From contig JAAVIG010000001.1 in assembly GCA_014796735.1 (NCBI GenBank), positions 1-9,505 of the forward strand: a DNA stretch of 9,505 bases, given 5' to 3'. Of the stretch, positions 1 through 6,504 are shown in pieces (position 1 is the first letter of the stretch; the number at the start of each line of letters is the position of its first letter). This DNA is from Oscillospiraceae bacterium (GTDB taxonomy: Bacteria > Bacillota > Clostridia > Oscillospirales > Ruminococcaceae). Both the position numbers and the translations under genes were made by a program. The notes below the pieces were generated by a model. That model was not told the origin of the DNA. It searched no databases and was given only the letters and a program-made list of their open reading frames with translations.

Positions 1-74
1 CACCGTAATATCTCATAGTCTGCGTTGGGTCGCTCCTCAGCGTTGCCCTTTTTGACTACGTTTTTATTATTCAT
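1..74 (-). CDS. N-terminus of an unknown protein, coupled to the TIR gene (partial)
   Basis: Only the first 24 codons are in the window. The reading frame starts with ATG at 74-72 on the minus strand, and this ATG overlaps the TGA stop of the TIR gene (73-71) as ATGA. The frame stays open to the window edge and encodes MNNKNVVKKGNAEERPNADY followed by EILR. There is no strong ribosome binding site of its own, which fits translational coupling to the TIR gene. The fragment is hydrophilic and charged and too short to assign to a family. The overlap suggests that the two products work together, for example as an effector and its partner; this is inference. The start could be false if the frame closes just outside the window. 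Confidence 0.55.
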   Translation of the reverse strand, partial: MNNKNVVKKGNAEERPNADYEILR

Positions 75-745
75 TTATTTTTAGGGATAATGCATTTACA
101 CAGTTTATTTTTCATAACCAATAAACTGTCAAAACAGTTTTCTGTTAAATTCTCACTTGCTATCAAATATATTGTGTATAGCAGCGTGACACGGCTGATT
201 AGATTTGAAACGTCAATTTCTTTGTATTTACGGAGAAGCAAATGAATTATTTTAGGAACTTCTGTTTGTTTACAATTTAGTATATCTTGTATCGTTTTAA
301 ATTGGTATTTTTGTTTAATGTCTTCTGTAATTTTGCAAGCAATGTGATTGCAAATATCCCGTGTTCCAGAACCTCTATCAGCTTCCTTAAATATTAGTTC
401 TTTTATCCAGCACAATTCAGAAGGAATATTTTGCGGCATTATCTCATAAAGCACAGGAAATATTGTTATCTCTCCATTACGATAACGATCTTCAATAATA
501 GACAATTCTTCCATAGCACATTTTGAATCAGAAGTGTTGTCGCTTATGATTGCGATAGCATATAGACTTTTTTTGGCGCCATCATTAATATTTTTTTCTA
601 TGCGATTATCACCCATAACAAGACGCTGCCTATCATACCATACATTGATACCGTAATTTTTTAGATGAAAAACAAGTGGTTCCGCAATATTATACCTATC
701 TTCAGCAGCAAAACATATGAATACTTGATTTTGTGTTTCATTCAT
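71..745 (-). CDS. TIR-domain protein, probable NAD-degrading defence effector
   Basis: The encoded protein has 224 residues. An N-terminal TIR domain (about residues 8-140) shows VFICFAAEDR as the first strand, then GINVWYD and LVMGD, a run ending AIAIISDN, and SKCAMEEL, whose second Glu (about residue 80) sits where TIR NAD hydrolases carry the catalytic Glu. The last 80 or so residues look helical and match nothing I recognise. Bacterial TIR proteins commonly cleave NAD+ after phage sensing; that activity is known for the family, not shown here. A TTG at 751 lies one base from the GAGG motif (minus strand, 756-753), so the ATG at 745-743, seven bases from it, is the better start. No signal peptide or membrane segment is visible, so it should be cytosolic. 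The stop overlaps the next gene by ATGA. A weak promoter candidate, TTGAAT-17-TAAACT, lies just upstream on the minus strand. Confidence 0.85.
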   Translation of the reverse strand: MNETQNQVFICFAAEDRYNIAEPLVFHLKNYGINVWYDRQRLVMGDNRIEKNINDGAKKSLYAIAIISDNTSDSKCAMEELSIIEDRYRNGEITIFPVLYEIMPQNIPSELCWIKELIFKEADRGSGTRDICNHIACKITEDIKQKYQFKTIQDILNCKQTEVPKIIHLLLRKYKEIDVSNLISRVTLLYTIYLIASENLTENCFDSLLVMKNKLCKCIIPKNK

Positions 746-806
746 ACTCAAACCTCAATTACAAAATAGTTTAGTTATTAATAGAAGATAATTCAAAGTT
801 ATCCTC

Positions 807-817
807 GGTTGACAACC
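807..817. promoter_or_regulatory. Short palindrome upstream of the TIR gene, possible operator
   Basis: GGTTGACAACC is a 5-bp inverted repeat around one central base. It sits between the terminator hairpin at 824-870 and the TIR start, where a repressor site could act. It is short and could be chance. Confidence 0.2.
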
Positions 818-823
818 TTATAC

Positions 824-870
824 AAAAAAACCAACATCTATATGACGACTTCGGTATAGATGTTGGTTTT
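824..870 (-). terminator. Strong minus-strand intrinsic terminator between divergent genes
   Basis: A perfect 16-bp stem (827-842 with 855-870) closes a 12-base loop. Read on the minus strand it is followed by a run of seven U, a textbook intrinsic terminator. On the plus strand only four U follow, so it may work weakly in that direction too. It lies upstream of the TIR start on the TIR strand with no recognisable minus-strand gene behind it, so it would stop a short leader or incoming transcript. Confidence 0.75.
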
Positions 871-928
871 AGTAAATTTGAGTAATATTTAATAGAACTT
901 TTGATGTGCTTCTATATCTGATAAAATC

Positions 929-944
929 ATTAAATATTGTAAAA
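929..944. repeat. 16-bp direct repeat, left copy
   Basis: ATTAAATATTGTAAAA occurs here and again at 6443-6458. Both copies are intergenic and they bracket the AAA ATPase, the TNT-like gene and the retron. The sequence is almost pure A+T, so chance identity is quite possible. Confidence 0.4.
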
Positions 945-957
945 AATTCAACTCAAC

Positions 958-986
958 TTGACATTTTACAAATATTAGGGTATAAT
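958..986 (+). promoter_or_regulatory. Consensus sigma-A promoter for the AAA ATPase operon
   Basis: TTGACA (958-963) and TATAAT (981-986) are both perfect matches to the -35 and -10 consensus with an ideal 17-base spacer. Transcription would start near 993, leaving a leader of about 50 bases before the TTG start at 1044. It is by far the best promoter seen in the window. No terminator is evident before 5094, so it may also feed the retron. Confidence 0.85.
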
Positions 987-1031
987 AGTGTTAAGTGAAA
1001 AAATAATAATATATATGCAAAAATTTTCAGT

Positions 1032-1036
1032 GGAGG
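1032..1036 (+). promoter_or_regulatory. Ribosome binding site that fixes the TTG start at 1044
   Basis: GGAGG lies seven bases before the TTG at 1044. The nearby ATG at 1037 is out of frame, so this site supports TTG as the real initiation codon. Confidence 0.7.
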
Positions 1037-1043
1037 ATGCGGC

Positions 1044-2297
1044 TTGGAATTTAAAAGAGAACATTACTTGAATAAGCTTATTATGAAAAAGCACAATGGT
1101 TTGATAAAGGTTGTAACCGGAATTCGTCGATGTGGCAAGTCATATCTTTTATTTTCGATATTCAAGAATTATCTTTTGAAAAATGGAATAGATGAAGATC
1201 ATATTATAGAGGTCGCGTTTGATTCTTTTGAGAATAAAAAGCTTCGTGATCCGAATGTGCTTTACCCATATATCAAAGAAAAAATTGTTGATGACAAGAC
1301 TTATTATATTATTTTAGATGAGGTACAGCTGCTTGATGAATTCGAATCGGTTTTAAACGGTTTAATGCGTATAAAGAATGCAGATGTATATGTTACAGGC
1401 AGCAATGCAAAATTCTTATCAAAAGACATTATCACCGAGTTTCGGGGACGTGGGGACGAGCTCCACATCAACCCATTGTCCTTTGCAGAATTTATGTCAG
1501 AATATGACGGAAATAAGTATGACGGCTGGAACGAATATGTTTTATACGGTGGACTTCCTCCTGCTGTTTTATTGTCTACTCCCGAACAAAAAATAGATCT
1601 CTTAAAAAATCTCTTTAAGGAAACCTATATAAACGACATTATAGGCAGGCACAATATAAAAAACAGAGATGAATTTGAGGAACTGATTGATATTCTTGCT
1701 TCAAGTATCGGCTCGCTTACTAATCCTAAAAAGCTTACAGATACCTTTAAGTCAAAAAAGCAAAAAACTATAAGTATTAATACCATTAAAAACTATCTGG
1801 ATTATCTGTGCGACGCTTTTGTTGTTGACAAGGCGGTGAGATATGATATCAAAGGCAGAAAGTATATAGATACACCGCAGAAATATTATTTTTCCGATGT
1901 AGGTCTGAGAAATGCAAGAATAAACTTCCGTCAAATTGAAGAAAATCATACAATGGAAAATATCATATTTAACGAACTTTTAAGCCGTGATTATAATGTG
2001 GATATAGGTTTGGTTACTGTAAGCCAAAAGGATAAGAACGGCAAATTAATTCGCAAGCAGTTAGAGGTTGATTTTGTGTGCAATAAAGGATCAAAGCGGT
2101 ATTATGTGCAATCTGCTTTTGCCATTCCTGATGCAAAAAAAATGCAGCAGGAGTCAAATTCGCTGCTGCGCATAGACGATTCGTTCAAAAAAATTATTGT
2201 GGTAAAGGATACGCCCGCCCCGTGGTATACTGAGGACGGAATTCTTGTAATCGGGATTTATGATTTTCTTTTAAATACGAACAGTCTTGATTATTGA
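1044..2297 (+). CDS. AAA ATPase with DUF4143-like C-terminal domain
   Basis: The product has 417 residues, the usual length of the AAA_14 plus DUF4143 family. The N-terminal P-loop reads GIRRCGKS (residues 26-33), the Walker B region is ILDEVQ (Asp92-Glu93), and VTGSN follows as the sensor strand. The DUF4143-like half contains YYFSDVGLRNA and ends in a pattern like a degenerate PD-(D/E)XK nuclease fold, LEVDFVCNKG then YYVQS, with Gln where an active enzyme would often have Lys. Proteins of this family are widespread in bacterial accessory genomes and their substrate is unknown. Translation starts at TTG, seven bases after GGAGG, behind a consensus promoter. The next gene begins 44 bases after the stop without a terminator, so the two are likely one operon. 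It is cytosolic. Family assignment is firm; a defence role is only inferred from the neighbours. Confidence 0.9.
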   Translation: MEFKREHYLNKLIMKKHNGLIKVVTGIRRCGKSYLLFSIFKNYLLKNGIDEDHIIEVAFDSFENKKLRDPNVLYPYIKEKIVDDKTYYIILDEVQLLDEFESVLNGLMRIKNADVYVTGSNAKFLSKDIITEFRGRGDELHINPLSFAEFMSEYDGNKYDGWNEYVLYGGLPPAVLLSTPEQKIDLLKNLFKETYINDIIGRHNIKNRDEFEELIDILASSIGSLTNPKKLTDTFKSKKQKTISINTIKNYLDYLCDAFVVDKAVRYDIKGRKYIDTPQKYYFSDVGLRNARINFRQIEENHTMENIIFNELLSRDYNVDIGLVTVSQKDKNGKLIRKQLEVDFVCNKGSKRYYVQSAFAIPDAKKMQQESNSLLRIDDSFKKIIVVKDTPAPWYTEDGILVIGIYDFLLNTNSLDY

Positions 2298-2341
2298 TCG
2301 AAAAAATTTTTCAATAGCTTTAATATAATAAGGTGTTAGCT

Positions 2342-3082
2342 ATGAAAACCGGATGTGCTGTAAATTTTTGCGATTATGATTCACTAAAACATTATGATTC
2401 TGGCAGCTTCAATTCAAAATACAAAACGGATTTGACGAGAAAACTTCAGGAAGTGGAAAAGGATTCATTGAATGATGAACTTGTATCGACTTTTTTGAAT
2501 AAACAGTATCAAACCTGTAAAACACTGGACGAATTGATACTTTACCGTGTTTTTGGATTGTATGGTCGAGCGGATGGGAAAGTCAAGGGTGCAAGGTCAT
2601 CGGGTGGGTATGCCTCTACTGAATTTGCGGAATCATTGATAGATGCAAAATTGCGTTTGGCGTTAGATCCTAAATGGTTTAGTACAAAAGCGTATGAAGA
2701 AAAAATATTATTGCCTAAAGGCAGTATTATAAATGTGGGGATTGTGGCCCCGGTTACCCTCAAAACCGGTGCAGTATTGCCCGGCGGGGCGGATCAGATT
2801 TTGCTGCCGAAAAACTGGTCGGAAGAGGATTGGACAATAGGGTACCGCAGAGTGACTACAAGACAGCTGATAAATCCCCCCGAGTTTAAATTAAAGAAAT
2901 CTGACTTGCCTGAAAGTGATGCGAAAGCTACTGTATATAAAATTCCCGTATGCTGCAGTTGTGGAGGCTCAGATGTTACAAGGCTTGAGGAAAGTGAACA
3001 ATTTGAGGTGGAAGGCTCTAAGGGGAATAGGTATATTATGAGGTTTCATTGTAACAATCCGAAGTGTAGATATTATTGGTGA
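2342..3082 (+). CDS. Possible TNT/ADP-ribosyltransferase-like NAD-processing protein with C-terminal zinc ribbon
   Basis: This is a 246-residue protein. The ATG at 2342 is chosen because AAGG lies eight bases before it; the in-frame GTG at 2333 overlaps that site. The middle contains LYRVFG (Arg69), SGGYASTEF (residues 87-95), a stretch ending LRLALDPKW, LPKGSIINVGIVAP, and VLPGGADQILLP (Gln152). This order resembles NAD glycohydrolase toxins of the TNT type and related ADP-ribosyltransferase folds, where an Arg, a Ser/Thr and a Gln line the NAD pocket. The match is from memory and moderate. The last 45 residues hold two cysteine pairs, C204-x2-C207 and C237-x4-C242, which look like a zinc ribbon, and the protein ends on a Trp. 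There is no secretion signal, so it would act in the cytosol. Partners are probably the upstream ATPase and possibly the downstream retron. Confidence 0.6.
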   Translation: MKTGCAVNFCDYDSLKHYDSGSFNSKYKTDLTRKLQEVEKDSLNDELVSTFLNKQYQTCKTLDELILYRVFGLYGRADGKVKGARSSGGYASTEFAESLIDAKLRLALDPKWFSTKAYEEKILLPKGSIINVGIVAPVTLKTGAVLPGGADQILLPKNWSEEDWTIGYRRVTTRQLINPPEFKLKKSDLPESDAKATVYKIPVCCSCGGSDVTRLEESEQFEVEGSKGNRYIMRFHCNNPKCRYYW

Positions 3083-3157
3083 TTATATGCCATTTTTAAT
3101 GTATAGCGCTTTGTTTTGCTGTAATATGAAAAAACTTTAGAACAATGAGGCTAGAAT

Positions 3158-5077
3158 ATGATAAAATCAATTAAAATAAGAAATTTCAAATCTATTGAAA
3201 ATATGGTTTTTAATTTTGAAGCAGGCAATAATATTATATGTTTGTTAGGAAAAAACGGAAGTGGGAAATCAACGTTATTTAAAGCCATAAGTTTTTTCTT
3301 TGATAATATAAATAAAAAATTTTCTGATGAAATCGTAGTTGACAAAATTAATCCATATATTCAAAAATGTACTATAACGATTACTTTTGATTTTCATCTT
3401 TTAAAAATCAAGTCTAAAAACAACCAAAAACTTGAACCAGAATTTGCCAATCTCGCAAAATTTTCCAATTATGATGAAATAGAAATAACTATGACTCAAT
3501 ATAAGGATGGAATAATTACATGGAGTATTGATAATAGTGGGGTTTTACAAACAATAAAAAATGTTTTTCCTTTATACTATATTGACACAAGGTATCTCGA
3601 TCTTTTTTCTTGGGATAAACTGTGGAAAATTATAAATGACTTGTCAATTTCCATGCCGCAAATTGATGAGGAAAGTATTATAAAGAAATTTGACGAAACA
3701 TTTGAAGCTGTTTATGGTAAAAAGTATACAGAGAGTAAAAAAATTTTACAATCAGTTTTTAGTGAAAACATGATCTCGGTAGATAAATATCATTTTGAGG
3801 ACAAGTTAGCAAGTGCTTTTTCGATGAGGTTTGGAGGTAAATATTTCCTTATTAATGATAGAGGTTTGGACTTTTATTCAGATGGAACTAATTCATTTAA
3901 GTATTTGGTAATGTTAATATCTCTTATTCCTCAAATTTCTTCTACCAGTTGTAAGTTTCCTATAATTTTAGTCGATGAACCTGAAATCGGATTACATAAT
4001 ACATTTATCTGTGAATTTGTTTCTTGCGTATGCCGCAATATAAAACAAAATGCTTTATTATTTACAAGCACTCATTCTCCAAAAATTATATCCGAGTTTG
4101 CTAATAGCAGAGAAAAGTATGAATTGTATAAAATTAATAATTATAGATTATATTCTACGATAAATAAAATGAATTTGTCGTGGCTTGAAAGTAAAGCCTT
4201 AGTTTCCATAAAAGAAACGGAATGTTATTTTAGCGATTATTTAGTTTACTTGGAAGGTGAAACAGAATTACAGGTTTTTAATAATCCTGATATTTTATCA
4301 TTATATCCCAAATTATCAAAAGTTCATTTTTATGCATTTGACGGCAATGATTCAAGAATGCGTAATGCTTACTCAAATATATTGAATTTAGGGATTGGTT
4401 ATAAAGTAATTGTTGATATAGATAAAATCTTAAAGTATAACCAACAGACAAAAAAATTTAAATTGGCAAATGACGGGCTTTTGAACCCTGTTAAAAATAA
4501 TTCAAAAAGCAAATCGGATTTATTTAGATTTTATAAATCAACAGTTGATTCAGAATTTGATATGTGTTCTGTAAGGACGGATATTGAATTGTTGTTAAAA
4601 AAAGAATATAATCCAGTAAATGATAAACATTACTTAGAAGGGAATTATGAGAATCTCTTTAAAAAAATTTCAGAATACTGCGAGTTCAATAATTTTATTG
4701 TCAATAGAACAACAATTGAAGGTGAGCTTATTACTTTGGAAAATATTGATAAGTTTTTACTTTTCTTGGATACTTTATCATTGACAAAAGAAGGAAAAGA
4801 TCAACATAATGAAGTTAGAGCAATAGAAGATATAAAGGAAAAAACAGCAAAAGTTATTTGTGAGTGTAATGGCAGAACTGAAATGCAAAATTGTGCAGAA
4901 ATTACGTACAAGCGTATTGTTGGCGAAAAGACGAGCGGGTGGGTAAGTGAGTGGCTTAAATTTTATTTTGACGAATTTATTGGTTCTGCGCGAGGAGAGG
5001 AGAGTAAAGAACAATTTATAAAAGATTTTCCTCATTTAAATAATACTTTACAAATTATTGAAAGTATGGTAAAATGA
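3158..5077 (+). CDS. OLD-family ATPase-TOPRIM nuclease, probable retron effector
   Basis: The product has 639 residues. The ABC/SMC-like ATPase part starts IKIRNFKSIE and shows Walker A GKNGSGKST (31-39), a signature-like YSDGTNS (240-246), Walker B ILVDEPEIGLH (Asp273, Glu274) and an H-loop STHSP (304-308). A TOPRIM domain follows, with the metal-binding Glu in YLEGETE (Glu366) and the DxD pair in VDIDK (Asp420, Asp422). This order is that of OLD nucleases, which couple ATP to metal-dependent DNA cleavage. The C-terminal 190 residues are unassigned. The ATG has GAGG seven bases upstream. The gene ends three bases before a retron-like RNA and 238 bases before a reverse transcriptase, so I take it as the effector of an OLD/TOPRIM-type retron, like the E. 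coli Eco8 system. No strong promoter lies in the 75 bases upstream. The coding sequence is notably AT-rich. Alternatively it is a free-standing OLD protein or a GajA-like defence component, but no UvrD-like partner is present. Confidence 0.88.
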   Translation: MIKSIKIRNFKSIENMVFNFEAGNNIICLLGKNGSGKSTLFKAISFFFDNINKKFSDEIVVDKINPYIQKCTITITFDFHLLKIKSKNNQKLEPEFANLAKFSNYDEIEITMTQYKDGIITWSIDNSGVLQTIKNVFPLYYIDTRYLDLFSWDKLWKIINDLSISMPQIDEESIIKKFDETFEAVYGKKYTESKKILQSVFSENMISVDKYHFEDKLASAFSMRFGGKYFLINDRGLDFYSDGTNSFKYLVMLISLIPQISSTSCKFPIILVDEPEIGLHNTFICEFVSCVCRNIKQNALLFTSTHSPKIISEFANSREKYELYKINNYRLYSTINKMNLSWLESKALVSIKETECYFSDYLVYLEGETELQVFNNPDILSLYPKLSKVHFYAFDGNDSRMRNAYSNILNLGIGYKVIVDIDKILKYNQQTKKFKLANDGLLNPVKNNSKSKSDLFRFYKSTVDSEFDMCSVRTDIELLLKKEYNPVNDKHYLEGNYENLFKKISEYCEFNNFIVNRTTIEGELITLENIDKFLLFLDTLSLTKEGKDQHNEVRAIEDIKEKTAKVICECNGRTEMQNCAEITYKRIVGEKTSGWVSEWLKFYFDEFIGSARGEESKEQFIKDFPHLNNTLQIIESMVK

Positions 5078-5079
5078 AT

Positions 5080-5266
5080 TTGTGAGTAGTAATTTGTATA
5101 AAAAGCGCATTTTTATACAACCTTGTGAAATTTAGTGATAAGTTCAAAAAGCTTACATAGTTAAATAATCCGAGGTTTATTCAATAACTATTTGTCCCAC
5201 CCCCTCGCTTACTTTTCTGAAATAAAATATCACCTCGCGGGGCGGCATACTGAGAAGTACTCACAA
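5080..5266 (+). ncRNA. Candidate retron msr-msd RNA
   Basis: The gap between the OLD-type effector and the reverse transcriptase folds like a retron RNA. Outer arms a1 (5080-5088, TTGTGAGTA) and a2 (5258-5266, TACTCACAA) are perfectly complementary over 9 bp. The base right after a1 is G5089, placed as the branching guanosine would be. An msr-like hairpin follows with an 11-bp perfect stem (5094-5104 with 5110-5120). The msd part is one long imperfect stem-loop: GTGATA (5135-5140) with TATCAC (5228-5233), then TTCA and AAAAG (5143-5151) with CTTTT and TGAA (5212-5221). Inside it is a hairpin ATAGTTA/TAACTAT (5157-5163 with 5185-5191) extended by AATAA/TTATT. The reverse transcriptase would copy back from the a2 side and leave msDNA joined to the G. 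The first hairpin alone could also be a terminator for the upstream gene. Ends are approximate. Confidence 0.7.
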
Positions 5267-5301
5267 TAACCGAGAGATCATTTTATCTCTCGGTTATTTT
5301 T
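5265..5301 (+). terminator. Terminator-like hairpin between the retron RNA and the reverse transcriptase
   Basis: A perfect 14-bp stem (5265-5278 with 5285-5298) with a six-base loop is followed by a U run (5297-5301). Its 5' strand shares two bases with arm a2, so transcripts ending here would finish just beyond the msd. The reverse transcriptase ribosome binding site begins one base after the U run, so enzyme expression needs readthrough. It could instead be a structural part of the retron RNA. Confidence 0.7.
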
Positions 5302-5315
5302 GAAAGGCAAGAAAA

Positions 5316-6284
5316 ATGGATAGCTTTAAAATTTTAAACAAAGAAACATGGCTGCAAACTCTAAATATTTCAGAAGAAGAACTTATGAAAGTAGCAGAGC
5401 TCAAAAGTTTGTTCTATAAGAAATATCGCAAAGAGAAACCAAGTGGATATAGAACCATTTATATTATTAATAAGGATAGTGTTTTATATAGTCTTCAGAG
5501 CAAAATACAAAAGAAAATTTTTCGTAATATTTTCTTGCCTGAATGTGTTTATGGATTTAGGGAGAATTGCTCATATATAGATTTTTTAACACCTCATATA
5601 TCTTCTAAGAATAAATTTTATTTGAGACTTGATATTAAAGATTTCTTTGAATCAATATCTGTTGAATATATTAAAGATTTTTTTCAATATTATATTGATG
5701 ATAAAATAAGCAATGAAGAAAAAACATTTATAGTTAATAGCATTATAGATGTTACGACATTAAATGGTAAATTTATTCAAGGCGCTGTAACTTCTCCATC
5801 AATATCAAATTTTGCTTTTAGGGAAATAGATATTAGAATTTTAAGCTATTGTCGGAAACTTAATGTGCGCTATACAAGGTATGCTGATGATATGTTGTTC
5901 TCTTCGGAAAATAATTACTTGAATTCTAAGCATTTTATAATTGCAATACAGGCTATCATTAATGACTTGGGGTATACTCTTAATCACGCTAAAACGCTTA
6001 AATATAAAAATGAAATATCTTTGAATGGGTATGTTATTGGTGCTGATATTCGATTGTCAAGAAGGAAACTTCACAAAATTAATGAATTAATTTTTCAATT
6101 AAGCAAATCGGATTTTTATGGCTTTGAAAACAATATTGAAAAGTATCATATAAAAAATCAATTAGCAGGGTACAGATCTTTTCTTATACAAGTGAATAGG
6201 CATGTGGTTGATTTGCCTTATAGAAGGCACTTAGAAGAAAGAATCTTAACTATAGAGAAACTCATAATAAAGCATTTTACGTGA
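5316..6284 (+). CDS. Retron-type reverse transcriptase
   Basis: At 322 residues the protein has the size of a retron enzyme. It carries KPSGYRTIYI (early RT motif), VYGFRENCSYIDFLTPH (retron region with His94 kept but the usual Asn-Ala replaced by Phe-Leu), catalytic LDIKDFF (Asp106), QGAVTSPSISN (155-165), catalytic YADD (189-192) and LNGYVIG (236-242), which sits where retron enzymes carry the VTG motif that recognises their own RNA. There is no maturase, endonuclease or protease domain, which argues against a group II intron enzyme. It would synthesise branched msDNA from the RNA encoded just upstream and hold it in a complex with the OLD-type effector. The ATG has GAAAGG eight bases before it, directly behind a terminator-like hairpin. 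The gene is AT-rich and stops 26 bases before a tRNA fragment, with no terminator of its own. Confidence 0.92.
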   Translation: MDSFKILNKETWLQTLNISEEELMKVAELKSLFYKKYRKEKPSGYRTIYIINKDSVLYSLQSKIQKKIFRNIFLPECVYGFRENCSYIDFLTPHISSKNKFYLRLDIKDFFESISVEYIKDFFQYYIDDKISNEEKTFIVNSIIDVTTLNGKFIQGAVTSPSISNFAFREIDIRILSYCRKLNVRYTRYADDMLFSSENNYLNSKHFIIAIQAIINDLGYTLNHAKTLKYKNEISLNGYVIGADIRLSRRKLHKINELIFQLSKSDFYGFENNIEKYHIKNQLAGYRSFLIQVNRHVVDLPYRRHLEERILTIEKLIIKHFT

Positions 6285-6310
6285 AGTTTTCTTTCCTTTG
6301 CAATCCCTGC

Positions 6311-6374
6311 CAACCGGTAGAGCGCTTGACTGTTAATCAAGATGTCACTGGTTCAAGTCCAGTAGGGGGAGCCA
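6311..6374 (+). tRNA. 3' part of a tRNA-Asn(GTT) gene, 5' end missing (probable att-site remnant)
   Basis: From the D loop onward this is a normal tRNA: D-loop AACCGGTA and 3' D strand GAGC (6320-6323), anticodon stem CTTGA/TCAAG with anticodon GTT (6332-6334), T arm ACTGG-TTCAAGT-CCAGT (6347-6363), 3' acceptor strand AGGGGGA (6364-6370), discriminator G and encoded CCA. The expected 5' partners, GCTC for the D stem and TCCCCCT for the acceptor, are absent: the bases at 6299-6311 do not pair. A functional tRNA should not form. Such 3' remnants mark the displaced end of an element integrated into a tRNA gene. A damaged tRNA carried by the element is the alternative. Confidence 0.75.
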
Positions 6375-6377
6375 ATA

Positions 6378-6415
6378 AAAGCCTGTAAACATTAAGTTTG
6401 CAGGCTTTATTTTTT
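6378..6415 (+). terminator. Intrinsic terminator after the tRNA fragment
   Basis: A 13-bp stem with one G-U pair (6378-6390 with 6396-6408), loop ATTAA, then six U interrupted only by one A after the stem. It would also end transcripts reading through from the reverse transcriptase gene. Confidence 0.85.
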
Positions 6416-6442
6416 AATAATATCCGATTAATCGTGAATTTA

Positions 6443-6458
6443 ATTAAATATTGTAAAA
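6443..6458. repeat. 16-bp direct repeat, right copy
   Basis: Identical to 929-944 (ATTAAATATTGTAAAA). It lies between the tRNA terminator and the second terminator. The low-complexity A+T sequence limits its weight. Confidence 0.4.
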
Positions 6459-6459
6459 T

Positions 6460-6497
6460 AGGCAGGTAAATTTTTAAAATTTTACCTGCCTTTTTTT
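6460..6497 (+). terminator. Second intrinsic terminator in the junction
   Basis: AGGCAGGTAAA (6460-6470) pairs perfectly with TTTACCTGCCT (6481-6491) over 11 bp, and a run of seven U follows (6491-6497). No gene lies between it and the previous terminator. Confidence 0.85.
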
Positions 6498-6504
6498 ATT
6501 TTCC

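Noticed and set aside
71..745. Thoeris ThsB
   Set aside because: The TIR sequence does not resemble the ThsB type and no ThsA-like SIR2/SLOG gene is visible.
743..751. TTG start of the TIR gene at 751
   Set aside because: It is one base from the GAGG motif; the ATG at 745 has proper spacing. The same reasoning rejects GTG 2333, TTG 8467 and TTG 8901.
2296..2318. Terminator after the AAA ATPase gene
   Set aside because: Only an A/T palindrome with no GC-rich stem is present, so readthrough into the next gene is expected.
3158..5077. Gabija GajA
   Set aside because: ATPase-TOPRIM order fits, but no GajB helicase follows; a reverse transcriptase does.
5094..5120. Simple terminator of the OLD-type gene
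   Set aside because: The hairpin has a U-rich 3' strand but no U run after the stem, and it fits the msr position within a larger paired structure; a dual role cannot be excluded.
5195..5204. ACCCCCT as a detached 5' acceptor strand of the tRNA
   Set aside because: It matches six of seven bases, but no D arm follows and it lies inside the msd; best seen as chance.
5316..6284. Group II intron or diversity-generating retroelement reverse transcriptase
   Set aside because: There is no maturase or endonuclease domain, no intron RNA domain V was seen, and no template/variable repeat pair; QGxxTSP and the upstream RNA fit a retron better.
6299..6374. A complete tRNA-Asn gene
   Set aside because: Bases 6299-6311 cannot form the acceptor or D stem with the 3' half, so only the 3' portion is supported.
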